Of a stretch of DNA of 50,257 nt, positions 15,963 to 23,632 are shown piece by piece; the first letter of the stretch is position 1; each line of letters begins with the position of its first letter. The translations under genes and the position numbers were made by a program. This stretch comes from Ramlibacter albus (GTDB taxonomy: Bacteria > Pseudomonadota > Gammaproteobacteria > Burkholderiales > Burkholderiaceae_C), in assembly GCF_014297445.1 (NCBI RefSeq), contig NZ_JACORU010000020.1, forward strand, positions 1-50,257, read 5' to 3'. The notes under the pieces are model-generated. The model was not told the DNA's origin. It ran no database searches and was given only the letters and a program-made list of their open reading frames with translations.

Positions 15963-16292
15963 TCAGTACTGCGTGGGCGGCAGGTCGACCTCGAGTCCAT
16001 CGAGGGCGGCCTTCAATTCGATCTGGCACGAGAGCCGGCTGTGCGGCTGGCGCTCCGCCGCCGTGAACCCGAGCATGCCATTTTCTTCGTCGGAGGGCGG
16101 CGGCAGCTGCTGGGCCCAAGGTGCGCGCACGTAGACGTGGCAGGTGGCGCAGGTCATCAGGCCGCCGCAGTCGGCGGCGATGCCTTCGATGTTGGCGGCC
16201 ACGGCGGCCTCCATCAGGCTCTTGCCTTCCTTGCCCTTCACCTCGGCGTGCTGGCCCGCGTGCGGGCCGTACAGGTGGATCGTGATCGTCAT
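15963..16292 (-). CDS. 2Fe-2S ferredoxin, adrenodoxin/isoprenoid-type fold
   Basis: A 109-aa electron carrier. Cluster ligands are C42, C48, C51 and C89 in the pattern C-x5-C-x2-C-x37-C (ADCGGLMTCATCHVYV .. LSCQ), as in adrenodoxin and putidaredoxin-like ferredoxins. It lies in the same operon as the Rieske oxygenase and is the probable donor to it. No matching NAD(P)H-ferredoxin reductase is visible nearby; the FAD protein at 13836 lacks the usual reductase pattern, so the reductase may be elsewhere. Confidence 0.9.
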   Translation of the reverse strand: MTITIHLYGPHAGQHAEVKGKEGKSLMEAAVAANIEGIAADCGGLMTCATCHVYVRAPWAQQLPPPSDEENGMLGFTAAERQPHSRLSCQIELKAALDGLEVDLPPTQY

Positions 16293-16380
16293 CTGCCGTC
16301 GCCGGGCCGCCCCAAGACGGCAGAAGCCCCCTCGGGGGGCAGCGAACCTCGCGCAGCGGGGAGCGTGGGGGCCAACATTT
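16293..16380. repeat. GC-rich intergenic hairpin element
   Basis: This 88-bp gap interrupts an otherwise overlapping gene string. It holds a strong hairpin GCCCCC-TCG-GGGGGC (16326-16340) followed by AGCGAACCTCGCGCAGCGGGGAGCGTGGGGGC. From memory this resembles intergenic repeats that are frequent in Comamonadaceae. There is no T-run, so it may tune downstream expression or RNA stability without fully ending transcription. Confidence 0.6.
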
Positions 16381-17859
16381 CTAGAAGCGGCCGAAATACT
16401 CGCGGCGCTGGAAATCGTCCTTGTCCTCGGCGGCATCGAAGCGGTCCTGCTCGGCCTGCTTGATGCGCGAGAAGTAGTCGATGAAGGCCGGGCCGAACGC
16501 CTTGCACAGGACCTCGTCGCGCTGCAGTGCCGCGATGGCGTCGCCCAGGCGCGTGGGCAGCGGCTCGGCGCCCGCGCCATACGGCGACTCCGTGGCGGGT
16601 GGCGCCGTGAGGCCGCGCTCGATGCCGTCCAGCCCCGCATGGATCTGCGAGGCGAAGTAGAGGTACGGGTTGGCGGCCGGCTCGCCGATGCGGTTCTCGA
16701 TGCGCGTTGCCTCGTCGCCGCACTCCCCCACCACGCGCAGCATCGCGCCGCGGTTGTCGCGGCCCCACAGCACCGACTGCGGCGCCAGCGCATTCGGGCG
16801 GAAGCGGCCGAAGCCGTTGGCGGTCGGCGTGCAGAACACCGTCATACCCTGCGCATGCGCGAGCAGGCCGGCGAGGTAACTCTCGCCGATGCGTGACAAG
16901 GTGCTGGATGCCTGCAGCGGTGTCGAGCCTTCGGCCGGCGAGTCGCGCCGGAACACGTTGCGGCCCGTCTTCGCATCCACCAGCGACTGGTGCAGGTGCC
17001 AGCCACTGGACATGATCGTCGGGAAGGGCGGCCGGCACATGAACGTGGCGTGGTAGCCCGCGCGCAACAGCGCCATCTTCACCGCATTGCGGAACAGCAC
17101 CATGTTGTCGGCGGCTGTGAGCGCATCGGTGGCTTCGAACACCGCCTCCACCTGGCTCGGCCCGAACTCCACTTCCAGCGACAGCAGCGGCAGCCCGAGC
17201 GCCTGCGCGGTGCGCTGCACGATGCGAAGCGGCTCCTCGCTCATGTCGAACCAAGCTTCGGCCAGCAGGTTGTAGCCGGGGTGGATCATGCGCACCTTGG
17301 GCGGCAGGCCGTTCCACGCGGCGAGCTCGGGGTCGAGCTGCGGCGTGGTGTCCTCGATGCGGTAGATGTGGAACTCGACTTCGAGGCCGCACTTCATCGC
17401 GTAACCGGCGGCGTGCAAGCGCTCGAGCGCGCGTTGCAGCACGTAGCGCGTGTCCAGTTCGACCGGCTTGCCGTCGGGGTAGTGCGGCTGGCCGCGCAGC
17501 CAGCCGGTGGCGGTGGTCCACGGCAGCTGGCGGAAGCTCTCGGGGTCCGCCATCAGCAGGAAATTGTTGGCGAAGCCGAAGCCCGGCAGGCTCGCCGTGC
17601 CGCCGGGCTCGAACACCTTCCAGGCCGTGCGGTCCGACGTGTCCTTGAGCATCAGCGTGCTGACCAGGCCGACGCCTTCGCGCATGGCCTTTTCCGCCGC
17701 AGGGGCCACGAGCGTCTTGCCGCGCAGCACGCCGTGCAGGTCGCACCACACGAAGCGCACGAGCTCCAGGTTGGCGGCCTTGATGATGCGCACCGTCCGC
17801 GCGAGCGCTTCTTCGCGCGCGGCGTCATGGATGCGGCATTGCTCGGCGAACGACGTCAT
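16381..17859 (-). CDS. glutamine synthetase-like ligase (probable gamma-glutamyl-amide synthetase)
   Basis: A 492-aa member of the GS superfamily, with an N-terminal beta-Grasp region (LELVRFVWCDLHGVLRGKTLV) and a catalytic domain holding the metal-site GLEVEFHIY, EVEFGPSQVE, SSGWHLHQSL and RIENRIGEPAANPYLY. Family members outside nitrogen assimilation join glutamate to amines: PuuA (putrescine), IpuC (isopropylamine), and the TdnQ/AtdA1 type in aniline breakdown. Between a Rieske oxygenase and a ferredoxin it is most like the arylamine type, so it may gamma-glutamylate an aromatic amine. It overlaps the oxygenase stop by 4 bp. Its substrate is not proven. Confidence 0.85.
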   Translation of the reverse strand: MTSFAEQCRIHDAAREEALARTVRIIKAANLELVRFVWCDLHGVLRGKTLVAPAAEKAMREGVGLVSTLMLKDTSDRTAWKVFEPGGTASLPGFGFANNFLLMADPESFRQLPWTTATGWLRGQPHYPDGKPVELDTRYVLQRALERLHAAGYAMKCGLEVEFHIYRIEDTTPQLDPELAAWNGLPPKVRMIHPGYNLLAEAWFDMSEEPLRIVQRTAQALGLPLLSLEVEFGPSQVEAVFEATDALTAADNMVLFRNAVKMALLRAGYHATFMCRPPFPTIMSSGWHLHQSLVDAKTGRNVFRRDSPAEGSTPLQASSTLSRIGESYLAGLLAHAQGMTVFCTPTANGFGRFRPNALAPQSVLWGRDNRGAMLRVVGECGDEATRIENRIGEPAANPYLYFASQIHAGLDGIERGLTAPPATESPYGAGAEPLPTRLGDAIAALQRDEVLCKAFGPAFIDYFSRIKQAEQDRFDAAEDKDDFQRREYFGRF

Positions 17860-19238
17860 GCCGCCACTGCCGGCCCCGGTGACTTCGCGATCCACGGCGC
17901 GTGGTCGCGCTTGGCCTGCACCTGTTCCTGCCACCACGTGCCCCACGTTCCCGCAGGTGCGATGCCATCCACCGTGTCAGGCCCTTGCATCTGCGACGCG
18001 ACGGAAGCGTCCGCGCACCCGGGCGCCACGCCGCCGGCCTGCACGATCTCGATCGCCTTCAGCAACACGCGCCGGTTGGCCATGATCACCTTGTCGCTCG
18101 TGCCCAGGTGCTCGCGCGTGCGGTCCTGGATCGGACCCATGCTCTCCACGGCCCACTGGTCGTGCACGTTGATGTCTTCCTCGCCCATGCCCAGGTACGT
18201 CTGCGACCGCTGCTCGTCGGGGTTGAAGCCCCACTGGTTGTGGCGGCCGCTTTTCGGGACGTAGTCGGGCAGCGAGATGAACTGCAGCCGCTGGTTGCGC
18301 ATCGCCTCCTTGTCCACCGGCCCCGCGAAGCTCGTGAAGATCGAATACCAGTACGTGTGCGTGTCGTCCACCGGCACGTGCATCTGCGTGATGGTGAGCG
18401 TCTCCGACAGCGGGATCACGAACGTGTGCGGGAAGATCGCCTGCGTGATGCGCACGTGCGTGAGCTGCTCCGTCATCTGCCGCAGCGCGGTGAGCTGCAG
18501 GCCCCAGGGCTTGTTCTCGAAGGAGATCTCGGGCTGGTGGAACTCGCGCATGATCCGCGTCATCGGCCAGCGCTCGCCTCCAAAATCGCCGGCGCTCGCG
18601 CTGCGGAACTGCTTGCCGGCCGCGTTGTCGCCGATGCCTTCCAGCGGTGCGTCGTTCAGGAAGCGGTGCAGGAACGAGGGATGCGCAGGGTCGATCCCCA
18701 CTTCGAAAGCCTGCAGCCAGTTGCAATGCCACAGGCCCTTGAAGGCGAAGGTGTGGGTCGACGGCGCGGCGAAGCAGTCGAAATTGGGGAAGGGCGGTGC
18801 CTTGCCTTCCTCGCCGAACCACGCGAAGAGGATGCCGCTCTTCTCGACGACCGGGTAGCTGCGCTGCGTGACGCGCTCGCACAGCTTGCTGCCCGTGGGC
18901 TCCGCAGGCGTTTCAAGGCAACGGCCGGTCGCGTCGAACTTCCAGCCGTGGAAGGGGCAACGCAGGCCGTCGCCTTCGTGCCGGCCGAACGAGAGGTCGG
19001 CGCCGCGGTGCGGGCAGTCGCGGTCGAGCAGGCCCCAGCGGCCCTGCGCGTCCTTGAACAGGACGAGGTCCTGGCCCATCACGCGCACGGCCTTCACGGG
19101 CCGCTTCTCCATGCGCGGGTCGAGCACGGGGTTGAACTCGTCCACCAGCGCAACGGGCTGCCAGTAGCTGCGCAGCACCGCGCCGCAGGCCGTGCCCGGG
19201 CCGATGCGCGTGAGCAGCTCGTTCTGCTCCGCCTTCAC
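17856..19238 (-). CDS. Rieske non-haem iron oxygenase, alpha subunit (monooxygenase/demethylase type)
   Basis: A 460-aa terminal oxygenase. Rieske cluster ligands are C75, H77, C94 and H97 (CPHRGADLSFG..CPFHGWKFD). The catalytic iron site is EVGIDPAHPSFLHRF (Asp and two His). The architecture matches the single-component-alpha group with phthalate 4,5-dioxygenase and vanillate demethylase, and no beta subunit gene follows. The GTG start overlaps the hydrolase stop (GTGA). It probably hydroxylates or dealkylates an aromatic compound ahead of ring cleavage, using the ferredoxin at 15963. Confidence 0.9.
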   Translation of the reverse strand: MKAEQNELLTRIGPGTACGAVLRSYWQPVALVDEFNPVLDPRMEKRPVKAVRVMGQDLVLFKDAQGRWGLLDRDCPHRGADLSFGRHEGDGLRCPFHGWKFDATGRCLETPAEPTGSKLCERVTQRSYPVVEKSGILFAWFGEEGKAPPFPNFDCFAAPSTHTFAFKGLWHCNWLQAFEVGIDPAHPSFLHRFLNDAPLEGIGDNAAGKQFRSASAGDFGGERWPMTRIMREFHQPEISFENKPWGLQLTALRQMTEQLTHVRITQAIFPHTFVIPLSETLTITQMHVPVDDTHTYWYSIFTSFAGPVDKEAMRNQRLQFISLPDYVPKSGRHNQWGFNPDEQRSQTYLGMGEEDINVHDQWAVESMGPIQDRTREHLGTSDKVIMANRRVLLKAIEIVQAGGVAPGCADASVASQMQGPDTVDGIAPAGTWGTWWQEQVQAKRDHAPWIAKSPGPAVAA

Positions 19239-20176
19239 GGCTGCAGCGCCTGCTTCAGTTGCGTGGCGCACATCTGCACCGCCACGTTCGCCTCGTCGAT
19301 CACCTTGCCCATCGTGATGAAGCCGTGGATCTGGCGCTCGAAACTCACGAGCGTTGCCGTATTGCCGGCCTCGGTCAGTTTCTGCGCGTATGCAATGCCT
19401 TCGTCGCGCAGCGGGTCGTAGCCGGCGGTGAGCACGAAAGCCGGCGGCAAATTGCGCAGGTCCTCGTGCAGCAGCGGCGATGCGCGCCAGTCGGACACGG
19501 GGATCGGGTTGCCGAAGTAGTGGCCGTCGTAATAGGTGATGCTGTCCTTCGTGAGCAGGTAGCCCTGGCCATTCGTGGTGTGCGAAGGCATTTCGCGGCG
19601 CGCATCGACCGTCGGGTAGATCAGCAGCTGGAACTTGACCGGCAGGCCCCCTTCGTCGCGCGCGGCGATCGCGACGACCGCCGCGAGGTTGCCGCCCGCG
19701 CTGTCGCCGCCCACCGCAAGCCGCGCCGGGTCGAGGTGCAGCTCGCCGGCATTCGCGTGTACCCAGCGCGTGGCCGCGACGCAGTCGTCGCACGCGGCGG
19801 GGAACCGGTGTTCGGGCGCGAGGCGGTAGTGCACGGCCACCACGGCGCACCCCGAGGCATTGCTGAGCTCGCGGCACAGCACGTCGTGCGTGTCGAGGTC
19901 GCCGATGACGAAGCCGCCACCGTGGTAGTACACGAGCACGGGCAATGCGTCGGTGGCCCGGCTGCCCGCGGGGCGGTACAGGCGCAAGGGGATGTCGCCT
20001 GCCGGGCCCTTGGCCTTCAGCTCGCGCACGGCCGCTACGTCGGGCGGCGCGGGTTGCGTGACCGCCCGGCGAACCAGGTAGAACTCTCGCGCCTGTTCGG
20101 CCGTGAGCGTGTGCACGGGCGGGATCTTCTTTTCCTCCATCAGGCGCAGCAGGGCGGCGGCTTGGGGGTGCAGCAT
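19235..20176 (-). CDS. alpha/beta hydrolase, HSL/acetyl-esterase family
   Basis: A 313-aa esterase-type hydrolase. The oxyanion motif is YYHGGGFVIGD, the nucleophile elbow GGDSAGGN, the acid in AGYDPLRDEG and the His in ERQIHGFITM, all complete for the hormone-sensitive-lipase group. No export signal. It is the first gene of the Rieske operon, so it probably releases an aromatic acid or amine from an ester or amide, or removes a protecting group such as a gamma-glutamyl or acyl group. The true substrate is unknown. Confidence 0.88.
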   Translation of the reverse strand: MLHPQAAALLRLMEEKKIPPVHTLTAEQAREFYLVRRAVTQPAPPDVAAVRELKAKGPAGDIPLRLYRPAGSRATDALPVLVYYHGGGFVIGDLDTHDVLCRELSNASGCAVVAVHYRLAPEHRFPAACDDCVAATRWVHANAGELHLDPARLAVGGDSAGGNLAAVVAIAARDEGGLPVKFQLLIYPTVDARREMPSHTTNGQGYLLTKDSITYYDGHYFGNPIPVSDWRASPLLHEDLRNLPPAFVLTAGYDPLRDEGIAYAQKLTEAGNTATLVSFERQIHGFITMGKVIDEANVAVQMCATQLKQALQP

Positions 20177-20223
20177 GGCTCGTCTCCTTCAAATACGGCT
20201 CGCCGCAGTTTATGCTTTGGCGC

Positions 20224-20865
20224 ATGAAGCTGTACAACTACTTCCGCTCCTCCGCCTCCTTCCGCGTGCGCATCGCGCTGCAGATCAAGGGCCTGCCCTT
20301 CGAGTACCTGCCGGTGCACCTGGTCAAGGGCGAGCACAAGCAGGAAAAGTACGCCGCCATCTCCGCGTCCACGCTGGTGCCCACGCTGGAAACCGACGGC
20401 GGCGAACTGCTCGGCCAGTCGATGGCCATCATGGAATACCTCGACGAGACGCACCCCGAGCCGCCGCTGCTGCCGCGCGATGCGCTGGGCCGCGCGCGCG
20501 TGCGGGCGCTTTCGCAATTGATCGCGTGCGAGATCCACCCGCTGAACAACCTGCGCGTGCTGAAGTACCTCACGCACCAGCTCAAGGTGTCCGAGGAAGC
20601 CAAGGCCGACTGGTACCGCCACTGGGTGCGCAACGGCCTGGAGCTGTACGAGAAGGAACTCGCGCGCCTGCCCAAGGGCACGTACTCGTACGGCGACACG
20701 CCGACGATGGCCGATTGCTGCCTCGTGCCGCAGATCTTCAACGGCCGCCGCTTCAACACCGACTACACCGGCCTGGACCGCACGATGGCGGTGTTCGAAG
20801 CCTGCATGAAGCACCCGGCCTTCGACAAGGCGCAGCCCGTCAACCAGCCGGACAACGAGGGTTGA
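20224..20865 (+). CDS. maiA: maleylacetoacetate/maleylpyruvate isomerase, zeta-class GST
   Basis: A 213-aa glutathione S-transferase of the zeta class. The N-terminal active site reads RSSASFRVRIALQIKGL (8-24), with QSMAIMEYLDE in the thioredoxin fold and TMADCCLVPQIFNGRRF in the helical domain. It isomerises maleylacetoacetate or, in the gentisate route, maleylpyruvate to fumarylpyruvate. With the dioxygenase (12802) and FAH-type hydrolase (12101) it completes that route. It is divergent from the Rieske operon by 47 bp. The ATG at 20224 is preferred to one 12 bp upstream. Confidence 0.9.
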   Translation: MKLYNYFRSSASFRVRIALQIKGLPFEYLPVHLVKGEHKQEKYAAISASTLVPTLETDGGELLGQSMAIMEYLDETHPEPPLLPRDALGRARVRALSQLIACEIHPLNNLRVLKYLTHQLKVSEEAKADWYRHWVRNGLELYEKELARLPKGTYSYGDTPTMADCCLVPQIFNGRRFNTDYTGLDRTMAVFEACMKHPAFDKAQPVNQPDNEG

Positions 20866-21590
20866 CGCCGCTGCTGGTGCCCGACTGGCCCGCGCCCGCG
20901 TCGGTGCGCGCGGCGTGCAGCACGCGCGAGGGTGGCGTTTCTTCGGCGCCGTACGACTCGCTCAACCTCGGCGATCACGTCGGCGACGACGACGCGCTCG
21001 TCGCGGAGAACCGCAAGCGCTTCGAAGCGGCGCTCGCGGCGCGTCCCGTCTACATGAAGCAGGTGCACGGTGCACTTTGCGCGCAGCTGGGACGCGACAC
21101 GCCCGATGGCATCGAAGCCGACGCGTGCTTCACGCGCGAGAAGGGCGTGGCTTGCACGATCATGGTGGCTGATTGCCTTCCCGTGCTGCTGACGGACAAG
21201 CAGGGGAGCGTCGTGGCCGCCACCCACGCCGGTTGGCGCGGCCTGGCCTCCGGCGTCATCGAAGCCGCCGCCTCCCGAGTGCCCGGCGCTATCGCATGGC
21301 TCGGCCCCTGCATCGGCCCGCGCAAATTCGAAGTCGGCCCCGAAGTGCGCGAAGCCTTCGTCGACGCAAGCGCGGACGCAGCGAAGTACTTCCGGCCGCA
21401 CACGCAAGGCAAATTCCTCGCCGACCTGCCGGGCCTCGCAAGGCAACGCCTCCAACGGCTCGGCATCACCTCGGTGCACGGCAACGACGGCACCGACGCG
21501 TGGTGCACCGTCAGCAACGCCTCAAGGTTCTTTTCGCACCGGCGCGACCGGGTCAGCGGCCGCTTCGCCGCCGCCATCTGGCGCGGTTGA
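20862..21590 (+). CDS. pgeF: purine nucleoside phosphorylase/laccase-domain protein PgeF
   Basis: A 242-aa DUF152/YfiH-family protein. Metal-binding and family motifs: YMKQVHGA, IMVADCLPVLLTD, AATHAGWRGLASGVIEAA, WLGPCIGPRKFEVGPEV. PgeF proteins remove mis-incorporated L-serine from the peptidoglycan precursor UDP-MurNAc, and the family also shows purine nucleoside phosphorylase activity. The TTG at 20862 overlaps the isomerase stop (TTGA); a GTG at 20877 is the alternative. It appears cotranscribed with the isomerase by position only. Its 3' end overlaps a convergent membrane gene by 69 bp. Confidence 0.87.
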   Translation: MTPLLVPDWPAPASVRAACSTREGGVSSAPYDSLNLGDHVGDDDALVAENRKRFEAALAARPVYMKQVHGALCAQLGRDTPDGIEADACFTREKGVACTIMVADCLPVLLTDKQGSVVAATHAGWRGLASGVIEAAASRVPGAIAWLGPCIGPRKFEVGPEVREAFVDASADAAKYFRPHTQGKFLADLPGLARQRLQRLGITSVHGNDGTDAWCTVSNASRFFSHRRDRVSGRFAAAIWRG

Positions 21591-21791
21591 TGCCTCGGCC
21601 TCGCGCCGTTCGCGTGCGCGCCGACGAGCGGGGCGGCCCATCAAATAAGCAACGAGCGAAACTGGCCCCACGCCGTACGCAAAGAAGGTAAAAACCGCAC
21701 CAGCAAGTGTGCCGTTTGCGCTGGTGGCCTCCGCCACTGCCATCATGAGCGCGACATAGAGCCAGGCAAGGATGACGAGGATCAGGTACAT
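21522..21791 (-). CDS. small two-helix membrane protein
   Basis: An 89-aa protein with two hydrophobic helices (MYLILVILAWLYVALMMAVAEA and LAGAVFTFFAYGVGPVSLVAYLMG) and a basic, then acidic cytoplasmic tail (RPARRRARERREAEAS..). The strong hydrophobic pattern and clean length support coding even though 69 bp overlap the end of pgeF on the other strand. Function unknown; I believe similar short proteins accompany this locus in related species, but this is from memory. Confidence 0.68.
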   Translation of the reverse strand: MYLILVILAWLYVALMMAVAEATSANGTLAGAVFTFFAYGVGPVSLVAYLMGRPARRRARERREAEASTAPDGGGEAAADPVAPVRKEP

Positions 21792-21805
21792 GGTTTGGCC
21801 GGGGC

Positions 21806-21835
21806 TTGCGGCAACTACTTATGTTGCACCGCAAC
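21806..21835. promoter_or_regulatory. pair of TTGC/GCAA inverted repeats upstream of phaC, possible PhaR sites
   Basis: TTGC-G-GCAA (21806-21814) and GTTGC-ACC-GCAAC (21823-21835) lie 8 bp apart, 50-80 bp before phaC. Both are perfect dyads with the same half-site. TGC-rich dyads bound by the repressor PhaR are known upstream of phasin and PHA genes, so autoregulated control by PHA granule state is a fair inference. No phaR gene is in the window. Confidence 0.5.
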
Positions 21836-21850
21836 AAAGAAGATGGGATA

Positions 21851-21868
21851 CTTCGGGTTAACCCGAAG
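21851..21868. promoter_or_regulatory. perfect 18-bp palindrome upstream of phaC
   Basis: CTTCGGGTTAACCCGAAG is a perfect palindrome whose right end is 17 bp before the phaC ATG, adjacent to the Shine-Dalgarno (CAGGAG). It could be a protein operator blocking transcription. As a hairpin without a loop it is a poor RNA structure, so a dimeric DNA-binding protein is more likely. Confidence 0.55.
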
Positions 21869-21885
21869 AACAGTCAGGAGACAAG

Positions 21886-23577
21886 ATGAATTCTGAGCCC
21901 GATTGGGTCGCGCAAGCCCAGCGTTTCCAGCAGGACCTTGCCGGCCACTGGACCCAAGCCCTCCAGTCCTTCCAGCTTGCCGCACCCGGTGCGGGCGTCA
22001 ACCTTCCGCAGCTGAGCTTCTCGCCCGACAAACTCGGCGCGCTGCAGCAGGCGTACGTGAAGGAAGCCACCGAGCTGTGGAACCAGGCGCTGCAGGGCAA
22101 GCCCGTCACGCAGGACCGCCGCTTCGCCGGCGATGCGTGGTCGCAGAATCCCGTCTCCGCTTTCTCCGCCGCGGTCTACCTCCTGAACGCCCGCACGCTG
22201 CTGGGCCTGGCCGAAGCGGCCGACACCGACGCCAAGACCAAGGCGCGCCTTCGCTTCGCCGTCGAGCAATGGATGGCGGCATCCGCCCCCAGCAACTTCC
22301 TCGCGCTCAATGCCGAAGCGCAGAAGAAGGCCGTGGAGACCAAGGGCGAGAGCATCGCCAAGGGCGTGCAGAACCTGCTGGCCGATATCCAGCAGGGCCA
22401 CGTGTCGATGACCGACGAGAGCGCGTTCGAAGTGGGCCGCAACGTGGCCACCACCGAAGGCGCCGTCGTGTTCGAGAACGAGCTGTTCCAGCTCATCGAA
22501 TACAAGCCCCTGACGAAGCAGGTGCACGAGAAGCCTTTCCTCGTCGTGCCGCCCTGCATCAACAAGTTCTACATCCTCGACCTGCAGCCCGACAACTCGC
22601 TGCTGCGCTACCTGGTCGAGCAGGGCCATCGCACGTTCGTCGTGAGCTGGCGCAACCCCGACGCGAGCCTCGAGGACAAGACCTGGGACGACTACATCGG
22701 CGATGCCGCCATCAAGGCCATCGAGACGGTGCAGGAGATCACGGGCCAAAAGAAGATCAACGCGCTGGGCTTCTGCGTGGGCGGCACCATCCTCGGCACC
22801 GCGCTGGCGGTGCTCGCCGCGCGCGGCGAGAAGCCGGTGGCCAGCGCCACGTTCCTGACCACGCTGCTGGACTTCACCGACACCGGCGTGCTGGACATCT
22901 TCATCGACGAGAACATGGTCAAGTTCCGCGAGATGCAGATGGGCAAGGGCGGCATGCTCAAGGGCCAGGACCTCGCGTCCACCTTCAGCTTCCTGCGCCC
23001 GAACGATCTCGTGTGGAACTACGTCGTCGGCAACTACCTCAAGGGCGAGACGCCGCCGCCGTTCGACCTGCTGTACTGGAACAGCGACTCGACCAACCTG
23101 CCGGGCCCGTTCTACGCCTGGTACCTGCGCAACACGTACCTCGAGAACAACCTGGTCAAGCCGGGCAAGGTCAAGGTGTGCGGCGAGAAGGTCGACCTCT
23201 CGAACGTGGACATTCCGGTCTACATCTACGGCTCGCGCGAAGACCACATCGTGCCCATCGGCGGCGCGTACGCGAGCGTGAAGCACCTGCCGGGCAAGAA
23301 GCGCTTCGTGATGGGCGCTTCGGGCCACATCGCCGGCGTGATCAACCCGCCCTCGAAGAACAAGCGGTCCTACTGGACCAACGACAAGCTGGCCAAGGAC
23401 ATCGACGAATGGACCAAGGGTGCCAAGGAGCACCCGGGCAGCTGGTGGACCGACTGGTCCGCGTGGCTCAAGCCCCACGCAGGCAAGATGATTCCCGCGC
23501 CGAAGTCCGTCGGCAAGGGCACCAAGTTCAAGGCGATCGAACCAGCACCGGGTCGCTACGTGAAAGTGAAGGCCTGA
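21886..23577 (+). CDS. phaC: class I poly(3-hydroxyalkanoate) synthase
   Basis: Polymerises (R)-3-hydroxybutyryl-CoA into PHB at the granule surface. At 563 aa it has the size of class I synthases. The catalytic triad is C297 in the lipase-like box GFCVGGT, D453 in YGSREDHIVP and H481 in ASGHIAGV, on an alpha/beta hydrolase core after an N-terminal helical region. CAGGAG precedes the ATG. It heads a phaC-phaA-phaB operon, the order found in Cupriavidus and relatives. Palindromes upstream suggest specific control. Confidence 0.97.
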   Translation: MNSEPDWVAQAQRFQQDLAGHWTQALQSFQLAAPGAGVNLPQLSFSPDKLGALQQAYVKEATELWNQALQGKPVTQDRRFAGDAWSQNPVSAFSAAVYLLNARTLLGLAEAADTDAKTKARLRFAVEQWMAASAPSNFLALNAEAQKKAVETKGESIAKGVQNLLADIQQGHVSMTDESAFEVGRNVATTEGAVVFENELFQLIEYKPLTKQVHEKPFLVVPPCINKFYILDLQPDNSLLRYLVEQGHRTFVVSWRNPDASLEDKTWDDYIGDAAIKAIETVQEITGQKKINALGFCVGGTILGTALAVLAARGEKPVASATFLTTLLDFTDTGVLDIFIDENMVKFREMQMGKGGMLKGQDLASTFSFLRPNDLVWNYVVGNYLKGETPPPFDLLYWNSDSTNLPGPFYAWYLRNTYLENNLVKPGKVKVCGEKVDLSNVDIPVYIYGSREDHIVPIGGAYASVKHLPGKKRFVMGASGHIAGVINPPSKNKRSYWTNDKLAKDIDEWTKGAKEHPGSWWTDWSAWLKPHAGKMIPAPKSVGKGTKFKAIEPAPGRYVKVKA

Positions 23578-23587
23578 AAGGCTTTCA

Positions 23588-23605
23588 TCCCCGCGCAGGC
23601 GGGGA
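23588..23605. repeat. intercistronic hairpin between phaC and phaA
   Basis: TCCCCGC-GCAG-GCGGGGA forms a 7-bp stem with a 4-nt loop. The surrounding TTTCATCCCCGCGCAGGCGG sequence resembles short dispersed repeats common in Burkholderiales. With no T-run it is not a standard terminator. It may lower or protect the downstream part of the pha transcript. Confidence 0.6.
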
Positions 23606-23632
23606 CCCAGTTCAAACCAAGGAGCACAAGCC

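Noticed and set aside
17856..20237. A 793-aa fused hydrolase/Rieske oxygenase
   Set aside because: The N-terminal part is a shadow of the hydrolase gene read in another frame. The oxygenase starts at GTG 19238 with a GTGA overlap.
21797..21809. A sigma-54-like GG..GC pair upstream of phaC
   Set aside because: The spacing between GG and GC is one base short of the strict sigma-54 rule, and the bases are better explained by the TTGC dyads.
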